Below, piece after piece: positions 56,661-64,000 of a DNA stretch of 64,000 bases. Source of the stretch: Artemisia argyi (lineage: Eukaryota > Streptophyta > Magnoliopsida > Asterales > Asteraceae); assembly GCA_030686995.1 (NCBI GenBank), contig CM060681.1, positions 167,025,333 through 167,089,332 of the forward strand. Direction: 5' to 3'. Each line of letters opens with the position of its first letter. The first letter of the stretch is position 1. The notes beneath the pieces were generated by a model, which was not told where the DNA came from, did no database searches, and saw only the letters and a list, made by a program, of their open reading frames with translations. The translations under genes were made by a program, and so were the position numbers.

Positions 56661-57134
56661 ATGTGCGTACCCACTTCTCCCGATTATGTGCCCACTCTAC
56701 CTAATAACTTCCAAGTCTTACCACCCTCACCCGAGTTCGGATTTGACTTCGTAAATGCCTTCGCTTCTGATGACGAAGAAGAACCTTTCGAAGATTCAAC
56801 CGACAAAGAAGAGGAGGAACCAATACCAACTAAATTTGCGTCGAATACTTCTAATTATTTTGAACAAAATTGGGTTGAGGCAGACTCCGAGGAGGATGAT
56901 GAGTATGAATATGTACTAGCGCCATTACCACCACCACTATCACTTCCCTTTGATATCCCTACATGTAATGAATTGGATCACTTATGGATCGTATCACGAC
57001 CACCATTGATCCAACAAGAAAGTCAGCATGGAAACTACAGCTTCTCAAACTTCATCGACTCATACCTCTATGACACACTAAACCAAGAAGTTGCCGATCA
57101 ATCAGAGCTGCTCGGACCTTCTAACCCACAATAG
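56661..57134 (+). CDS. Acidic, Pro-rich leader ORF of the gag-only element (157 aa)
   Basis: From the first ATG (MCVPTSPDYVPTLPNN) to TAG at 57132. Contains PPSPEFGFDF, an Asp/Glu-rich stretch (SDDEEEPFEDSTDKEEEEP) and a second acidic block ADSEEDDEYEY. The SPDYVP / acid-rich style matches the N-terminal extension preceding gag in Asteraceae Tekay-type polyproteins. Here it is a separate ORF, 325 bp before gag. Function unknown. Confidence 0.55.
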   Translation: MCVPTSPDYVPTLPNNFQVLPPSPEFGFDFVNAFASDDEEEPFEDSTDKEEEEPIPTKFASNTSNYFEQNWVEADSEEDDEYEYVLAPLPPPLSLPFDIPTCNELDHLWIVSRPPLIQQESQHGNYSFSNFIDSYLYDTLNQEVADQSELLGPSNPQ

Positions 57135-57458
57135 ACTAGTGTGATGATACTAGTTAACTTTTGTACTACTAAACTGATTAGACTAAGTTAGTAAATGTTA
57201 CGAAATCTATATAATAACTAGCGATAGTAAAAACGTTGTAATTACTAAACTAAAAGTATTAGTTAGTAAATTTTGAAGAAGCTTGTAATAGGTTTCGATT
57301 TTGTAAATCAACCAACGTTGTATGAATAAAACTCTTGTTTTATACTATCATGTGTTATGCCTTTAAATCTTCAACGTAATTATTCTATCATTTCCCATCA
57401 AAAATCATGCTTATTTCACAACTCTCTACTCACGATGTATCTTTTATATAATAGAATC

Positions 57459-58718
57459 ATGGCGCCAACGAAGAAGACACCACCAGCAATGACTCAAGCT
57501 GCTATTCGCAAGCTAGTTAAAGATAGTGTAAATGCAGCACTCACAACTAAACGAGCAGCCGTAGCTGCAGAAGCTGCAGCAGCCGCTGAAGCCGCTACAG
57601 CTGCTGATGCTGCAGCAACCGCTGAAGCCGCCACAGCTGCGGAAGTTGCTAGAGCTGCAGAAGCTGCCCGAATTGTCACAGCCACACTTAACACTGGAGG
57701 ACCAAACCCAACTAGTCCTCCAGTGATAAATGTTGATTCGGTACCTAAGGGTTGCTCATTCATATCCTATTTGAAATGCGAACCCACAAACTTTAAGGGT
57801 ACTGAAGGAGCCATAGGTTGGACCCGCTGGTTTGAGAAAGCGGAGTCGGTATTTTTGGTCAGCAAATGTACCGAGAGTGATAAATTTCAATATGCCACTA
57901 GTACACTGCTGGATGAAGCATTATCATGGTGGAATTCAATATCTCAACCAATAGGCATTGAAAATGCTTATAAGATTTCTTGGGATAACTTGAAGAAGAT
58001 GATGATCAAAGAGTACTGCCCCCGTAGTGAAATGTAGAAGTTAGAAGTGGAATTTTGGGACCATTTTGTTAAAGGAAATGACATCATAACTTACAACCGT
58101 CGATTCCAAGAATTGAGGATTCTATGTCCAACAATGGTTTCAACAAAAGAGAAATTATTGGAACGATATATCTGGGGACTTCCACCAAGTATACAAGGGA
58201 ATGTAACTCCGACCAATCCCAAGGAACTTGATGAAGCTATGCGGATGTCTCGCAACCTCATGGATCAAGTGGTGCGTACGGCAGAAACCCGAAAACAAAA
58301 CAACACCAACAAATCCAACTACCGTAACAACAATAACAATAGGAACAACAACAACAAGCGACCATGGGATGGTAACCATGGAAGTAACAACAACAACAAC
58401 AACAACCATCATAACTAGCAAAACAAAAGACAAGAGGCCGCAACGGCTTATGTGGCTGCACCAACTAGAGGCACAAGGTATACCGGGAATGCTTCACTAT
58501 GCAATAAGTGTAAATTCCATCACTCTGGTCCTTGCCCGGCTAAGTGTCGCAACTGTCAAAACATTGGACACCTTGCCAGAGATTGTAGAGTCAAGGCTGT
58601 AGCTACAGGTAGCAACACACAACCAATAGTTATATGCTTCGGGTGTGGAGAAAGTGGACATTACAAGAACCGATGTCCCCAAAACCAAGGTCAACAAGTT
58701 GAAGACAACCAGGGGTGA
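57459..58718 (+). pseudogene. Ty3 gag with two zinc knuckles, two in-frame TAG codons
   Basis: Starts MAPTKKTPPAMTQAAIRKLV, then an Ala-rich helix (about residues 30-75, KRAAVAAEAAAAAEAAT...). The capsid-like Retrotrans_gag core reads KCEPTNFKGTEGAIGWTRWF, TLLDEALSWWNS, MMIKEYCPRSEM, then TAG at 58035-58037, KLEVEFWDHF and YIWGLPPSIQGNV. An Asn-rich linker ends with TAG at 58416-58418, followed by CNKCKFHHSGPCPAKC and knuckles CRNCQNIGHLARDC and CFGCGESGHYKNRC (CX2CX4HX4C). All three segments are in one frame; both stops replace positions usually Gln or Lys. Frame ends TGA at 58718, after which protease and pol are absent. Confidence 0.85.
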
Positions 58719-58980
58719 GCATATATGTTAAGAGGAGAAGGAGCTTATCAGAATCTCAACAACACTGCATAACAATGAAGTTTAGAACTTAGCAGTCATA
58801 TTTATTTATGCACTATGTTGTACTACGTGTATGTCATCCCTAGTAATGGGAGTTTTATGACTTAAGAATATTTACTGTTCAATAAACAACTCTTTGTGAT
58901 AATTCTCATCTATTGTACTTTCTATCTCCAAACCAATTTGACTGATTAGTAGACTATTACCATTCTATAAGGTTTACCCA
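58719..58980 (+). other. Gag-3' border of the element
   Basis: Begins with AYMLRGEGAYQ codons after the stop, the usual gag-protease linker, then loses all pol similarity. The pol deletion therefore starts close to 58790. Confidence 0.5.
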
Positions 58981-59098
58981 CATATCCTATAAACCATTCA
59001 ACAAATTTTACTCCAAGCTATTTTGCTACCGTTTTATTGTTTTACTACAATATATTCTAACACCATCTTAGAAAAATTACTTCATTTGATACCACCCT

Positions 59099-59106
59099 AT
59101 AAATTG
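59099..59106 (+). promoter_or_regulatory. TATA box of the captured gene fragment
   Basis: CTATAAAT 58 bp before the captured ATG, with a CA/CT-rich leader (CTCAAACCACTAAAACTCAT) typical of plant 5' UTRs. Confidence 0.45.
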
Positions 59107-59163
59107 ATTTTATGTCTTCTTTACCCAGCTTCATCTCAAACCACTAAAACTCATCAAACCAAA

Positions 59164-59313
59164 ATGAAGAACACAAGCCTCGTTCGTCTTTTCACCATCA
59201 TTATCTTCACAACCGTTGCAACCACAAGCTCAATAACAGATCTTGATGCACTTTTAAAGCTCAAATCATCCTTAGTTACACCACAAGCACCCTCATCAGC
59301 TTTACAAGATTGA
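59164..59313 (+). pseudogene. Captured 5' end of a CLAVATA1-like LRR receptor kinase gene
   Basis: 49 codons: a secretory signal peptide (MKNTSLVRLFTIIIFTTVAT, basic then hydrophobic) followed by SSITDLDALLKLKSSLVTPQ and SSALQD, then TGA where Trp is expected. The D-x-x-ALLxLKSSL...ALxDW pattern is the LRR N-terminal cap of CLV1/BAM-type receptor kinases; the codons after the stop (IPSKTFKK) stay plausible. No leucine-rich repeats or kinase follow; element sequence resumes by about 59340. The frame upstream of the ATG has no conserved features, so this is the gene's native start. Confidence 0.65.
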
Positions 59314-59340
59314 ATACCATCTAAAACTTTTAAGAAACAC

Positions 59341-59714
59341 AATACTACGTGACTAAACCGAACATCACATTATCGGTCCTAAATTATACATAGCCTGATC
59401 ACCTATGTCTAATTCAGGAGGGATCATGTTATGCTGGGAGCAGTCACCTGTATGTTTTCTTAGAAACAAACTTCTCACCTATAATCTTAAAACAAATTTC
59501 ATGTGAGTATAGGCAATTCATAAGTATTCATACGATAGAGTACAACAATTAATCACTCTTACTCTACCTTTCCCACATAAAAGTAAACCTCATCCTACGC
59601 CATACACTGAAACGGCAAATCAAACTACATCACTCTAGTCCTCATAAGTAACCACACCTCTTCATCGACACCACTCCAACATATAACACACATAGAACTT
59701 CGGGACGAAGTTCC
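59341..59714 (+). other. 3' untranslated region of the element
   Basis: No coding sequence. Leads into the polypurine tract. Confidence 0.4.
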
Positions 59715-59716
59715 CA

Positions 59717-59730
59717 TAAGGGGTAGAGAC
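59717..59730 (+). other. Polypurine tract
   Basis: AAGGGGTAGAGAC immediately before the 3' LTR. Confidence 0.7.
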
Positions 59731-62003
59731 TGTAACAATTCACATTTTCAGGTTAACTTCTATTCCCGAAAATTTCACTATTCATTTTTACTATTCACTT
59801 TACTATTCACTTTTTCCAAAATTTGATTTTTATTTCATATTCTCGTATGATAAATCATTTCCATGGCAAAATAAAAGTTTGACACTCATCAGATCATTCT
59901 CGCAAAAGTTATTAAGGAACTACACGTTTTAGGGTAAAACGTCATTCAAAAATCCTACGCACAACGAAACTCGACCGCGTTAATTTTCCCCGCATCAGAA
60001 AAATGTTTGATACACTCATGATTTATTTGAGAATTAATCATGACTGAGGAAAATGTGACCAAATAAACCTCGGCCGTGAGAAACAGGAATTTTCGTTTTT
60101 AATCACTTTTACTTAGCCGTAACCTTAGCCTATACCTGCACTGCGTTTCTAAGACAATTTGAGTTTTCATATTTTTGAAATAAGTCAACATATTTTTCCC
60201 TCCTCCTTTGACCAAAAATCATTCCTTGATTTTATAAATCATTCCTTGATTTTTAGGCTTACGATTTTATGTTTAAAAGACATTAAATACCAACCGACAC
60301 TAGACTGAGCCCAGTCTAGACATTATAAGTCATTTTAAACCATTATTATCACATTAGAAAAGTAACATTTTACTTTTCTCAATTTTATACAATATTCGTA
60401 CGTTTTACGTATTATGCGTTTTAGACCCGTGTTTTCAGTTTTAGCACCTCAATGGAACCTACCACTCATTTTATATTTTATTATGGAGTATATTGATATG
60501 ATTAACCATTCTTTCAAGTTCCACATTTTTACGATACCCGGTTTTATATTTTGAGGCTTAATCATTTACGGTTAGCATTTTACGGAGTCAAAACATACTA
60601 AGTAACTTGGATAATATCATCCAAGGCACACCTCATCCCTCCTAGCATTAGTGAACCGCCAATAGGGGGGGGGGGAGAGTCACCAGTTGGTGTGGCTTGA
60701 TCTTATGTTAAGTTATCTTGGATGGTTTACATGTGTTAAAGCTTACTTGAGAAGCTTTGACAAGTCTTGTTTTTTAACCTCCTCAAAGGCATATAAAAGC
60801 CCCCCCCCCCCCTTTGTTTTCCGTCCACCATCACACACACAAACATCTCATCCTTAGCAAATTTACTCCAAGTTTCATGCAAGATACAAGTGCTTCAACA
60901 ACATAGAAACACTAGTTAGGTTTTGATTCATCAAAACTATTTCCAAACCCTAGAAACTTTGGTGATTTCTCTTGTGTTGGAATACACTCAAGTCACCTCA
61001 ACTTTCATCATCTCTCTTTCAAAAATACAAGTGTAGAAAGATTGCTTGAAGTGAAGTAGGGTGAAGCTTAAGTCAATCAAAGTCCTTACCTTACATATTA
61101 CTTACCTTTCTTATTAAAAGCCAAAAGTTGTAAGCAAAACCCTAACATACTTCTTGTTAAATATCATATTCATGCTATTTACATATCATTCATGCTATAT
61201 TTTGTCTTATGATTATGTCCATGATGTATAAAAATGAGTAAAACAAGTATTGCTATATATATGTTAGCTTATGTTATTTAAACAAGTAAACTAGTAACTT
61301 TCATGGTGAAATCTGACAAAAATGGTATAATTATGATATTGGACAATTACATATTGTAGTAGAGGACTTAACAAGGAAACCATAACAATTTGAACCACTT
61401 AAAATGAGTACATGAGTAAAAAGTTATGACCATTTGAAGTTACCAAAACTTTGCGGCAAAAACTGCCAAATGTTTCTGTAACATAATTAAACACGCAAAA
61501 AGAGGCCCTTCTGATCCGTTTCACGTAAAAGTTAAAGCACAAAAGTTGTCCGGAATCACGTTTTCTTCAAAAACTCAGGTGCACGTATCCAGAAAACCAA
61601 TAACGAATGAGATTTTCTTCAGTTTCTTAACAGCTATTTTACATACCAAAGTCACTATATAATAGTTATGGTTTAATAAGACCAAGAGGTCTAATGACCT
61701 AAATTCAAGACCACAACCATGGCTAAAGCCAAGGTTGAGTCTCAATACCATGGAACAATGACCAAAGGTCACGGCAAGGCCATGACTAAATGACCATATA
61801 AACTTACCTAGGCAAAAACATGAGCTAAAGAGTTAGCGATAACTTAAACATACAATTTGGATCTACTTCATCTAAAGAACCATGAGATCTTACAAGTAAT
61901 TGTCATACAAGATTAAGAAACTCATTCTAATAACAATCTTCATGTAAAAGTAAACTTTCCTAAGTTTATTCAAATATTGGACATGTAACTTTTCGGATCA
62001 AAA

Positions 62004-62073
<70 letters not shown>

Positions 62074-63212
62074 CAAATACTACAATAGTAGGGAGCCTCA
62101 TGTGAGGAGTTCATTAAGTAAGCCGTCGAGATGAGTTGTGGATTTACAAATTAAAGTGTCCTGGCTCCTCGAACGTTTACTACATGACTTCTGAATTATG
62201 TCGGCCCGAACGGTAGTAAGCGATATATAAACCATACATGTTTCATAAACCATTTCTTTTCAAAGACTTACACTATACTAAGTACTACATCATGGACTAA
62301 ATGCAAGACATATATAGGCAATTCTTCATATTCTTTACTCCAATCCTAAGTCGCAACATTCTATTATAGGTTGCTCGTAGAAACTTTCGCGATTCGACCA
62401 TCATATTCACTACTTACTACATAACTTAAGGTGAGTTCGTAGCCCCACTTTCTATTGTTTAACTATTTTACAAACCCAAGGGGGGGATACATGCTATTAT
62501 TTTTCTACTCGAACACAATGCTTTCTACTGTATGCTTACCCGACTATGTTTTATTGTCACTAAGTAACGATTGCCATGTTCGAAGTCCCTATATCACGAA
62601 CCATTAGTCACTAGCTATAGTGAGCGCGAATATTGTGAATAGATCTATTGGGATTGACGAATCCCATTTGTGTTGAACAACTACGAGTTCAAACAAATGC
62701 ACTATATTTGATAGTTAGAGGTATAATGGCAATATTACCTTGGTAGGGCTTCTATAATGCCAATTTTTGGTTCAATGTTAATGCTTTGGTTGCATGAGCT
62801 TAGTGAAATAATAACGACTTTTGTTTTCTAACTATGAATGTGTGATTAATTACCTCACATTACGATTATTGTGTTCAACGATTTAACTACAAACTCTACG
62901 AATTCCACTCAACCTTTGTGTTGACCCTCTTAAGCATGTATTTCAGGTCCATGATGATCAAGGATGGCACGGAAGGGCACGGATATTCAAGAGGGCTATA
63001 AATTTTATTATCATTCGAAAACTCATTTAATGTAAATTGTAAACATGGAACCATCTGAGACCTCATTTTGTAATCTTTGATAATTATATAATTTGAATGA
63101 TAAATCTTTTAAAACGACTCAATTAGAGTTCGTTTTCTATTATTGTGACTATTGTGCCGTCAAGTAACACCCAGTTTGAATTCCGCTGCATCTATGAATT
63201 GGGGGTGTTACA
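59731..63212 (+). repeat. 3' LTR of the gag-only Ty3 element (3482 bp)
   Basis: TGTAACAATTCACATTTTCA to GAATTGGGGGTGTTACA; collinear with 52841-56333. Carries an (AT)n tract at 62006-62070 and homopolymer G and C tracts at 60666 and 60801. Confidence 0.93.
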
Positions 63213-63217
63213 ATGTT
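63213..63217. repeat. Right target-site duplication of the inserted Ty3 element
   Basis: atgtt, matching 52836-52840. Confidence 0.85.
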
Positions 63218-64000
63218 GAACCACGGGGCATAGAAAACAAAGGACCACGAGATTTTCCTTTGTCACTTCGAGAACGACGAGTACGAACAAGTGTGAGTTG
63301 GTTCAGAGTGGGATGAATATGCACGTAGATATCACTTCGAAGATCTTGGTAGTGTTCCATGACATGACGATAAAGTCAAGTGAGGAACATACCATAAGGC
63401 AGATTGGCATTAGGAGTGTTTTTGGCAGTCATGATACGATTGACAAAGAGATAAGCCATATTGTAGTTTTCTTCAGCAACTACACAATACAACATTTGGG
63501 CGATGCTAGCCATGAGATGATGACGGTGACCGCCGATACCAACCGCATTCTCGCGAATGAGTTCTTCCCAATTTTTCATGTCGGGGCTTAACTCTTTGAG
63601 AAGAATTTGATTTTCATGAATATCGACATTCTTCGACTTGATTTTGCGACTAGTTGTATCACGTTCTAGTTCAAGCATTCGACGAATGTCTTCGGGACTT
63701 GGAATCTCAGAATAGTATGGACCATCCTGAGGACGATTGCGTTCAAGTGAGGAAAGATCCCATTCATTGGAGTATACGGCTTGGCCGTTGTATGGGATTC
63801 TAAGGATTTGTCCAAATTGAGCAAGAGTAAGAGTGATGAATTGATGTTGGATCATAAAAGAAATGAGAAGATGGCCATAGGGATCGGTTTGCACCGTCAC
63901 TTGGCTATAGAAGTCGAGGGCAAAACGAGGAATGATTGGTTCGTTGATTTTGTAAAGACAATCAAGACGGACATTGGTGAACATCCGTTCGATTTGATCG
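63213..64000 (-). pseudogene. SIRE extra ORF A, N-terminal part (continues past right edge)
   Basis: A frame open at the right edge contains a Met at 63984 (MFTNVRLDCLYKINEPIIPR), then LDFYSQVTVQTD, LAQFGQILRIPYNGQAVYSN, SPEDIRRMLELERDTTSRKI, LSPDMKNWEELIREN, GGHRHHLMASIAQMLYCVVA and NLPYGMFLT. TGA at 63376-63378 replaces an expected Arg codon, then LYRHVMEHYQDLRSD continues to the insertion site. I recognise this as an ORF of unknown function repeatedly found with Asteraceae Copia elements. It is cut at 63213 by the Ty3 insertion and continues at 52840. No catalytic motif seen. Confidence 0.7.

Larger units (their letters stand above)
52841..63212 (+). mobile_element. Complete non-autonomous Ty3 element (Tekay-like gag, no pol) with captured gene fragment
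   Basis: 10.4 kb: two 3.5-kb LTRs, 5-bp TSD atgtt, primer-binding site, gag and polypurine tract. No protease, reverse transcriptase or integrase. The layout fits TR-GAG elements (terminal repeats plus gag only). A host receptor-kinase-like 5' fragment sits between gag and the 3' LTR. Confidence 0.92.

Noticed and set aside
57494..57763. Ala/Val-rich minus-strand ORF
   Set aside because: Antisense of the Ala-rich helix of gag (GCT/GCA repeats).

Overview
This is a 64-kb window of a flowering-plant nuclear genome. It is AT-rich, spliced and packed with nested retrotransposons. Several mobile-element proteins (the Ty3 gag-protease, the small ORF ending in GKTSPISVK, the Copia accessory ORFs) read like families I know from Asteraceae (daisy family, e.g. 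Tanacetum/Artemisia relatives), so an Asteraceae host is likely. That is an inference from family recognition without a database search.

Layout. (1) 1-17,326 is a nest of four same-orientation (minus) LTR retrotransposons: a Ty3 element whose gag-protease runs off the left edge, lying in the LTR of a related non-autonomous Ty3 element; that element lies in the gag of a Copia element, which lies in the reverse transcriptase of an older Copia element with 138-bp LTRs. A solo SIRE-type LTR (TSD gcttc) sits inside the second element. (2) 17,327-20,855 holds an intact tRNA-Gly(GCC) and a 5'-truncated, poly(A)-tailed retroelement carrying an R2-like restriction endonuclease (RLE-like) C-terminus. 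(3) 20,856-26,592 is the one clear host gene: an eight-exon, minus-strand PAP/OAS1-type nucleotidyltransferase (583 aa; all junctions stay in frame). (4) 26,600-42,500 is mostly non-coding, with tandem repeats, MITEs, a CDK-like pseudogene, the 3' end of a Copia element interrupted by an L1-type LINE (16-bp TSD), a SINE-like unit, a second RLE-element stub and a diverged Ty3 LTR. (5) 42,500-49,000 begins at a probable Helitron 3' terminus and carries pieces of gene-like exons (RPA70-like, ribosomal protein S11-like) on the minus strand. (6) 49,564-64,000 is the 3' part of a minus-strand SIRE/Copia element with two extra ORFs; it is interrupted by a complete 10.4-kb plus-strand Ty3 element (TSD atgtt) with 3.5-kb LTRs, a gag, no pol, and a captured host-gene 5' end resembling a CLAVATA1-type LRR receptor kinase.

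Most interesting signals: the gag-only element carrying a receptor-kinase promoter/signal-peptide fragment; the RLE-bearing poly(A) retroelement; and two unrelated LTR families that each carry a GC-rich inverted-repeat array just upstream of the LTR TATA box. In the SIRE family the same array recurs upstream of an internal ORF. Only the tRNA and the nucleotidyltransferase gene look like conventional functional host genes.
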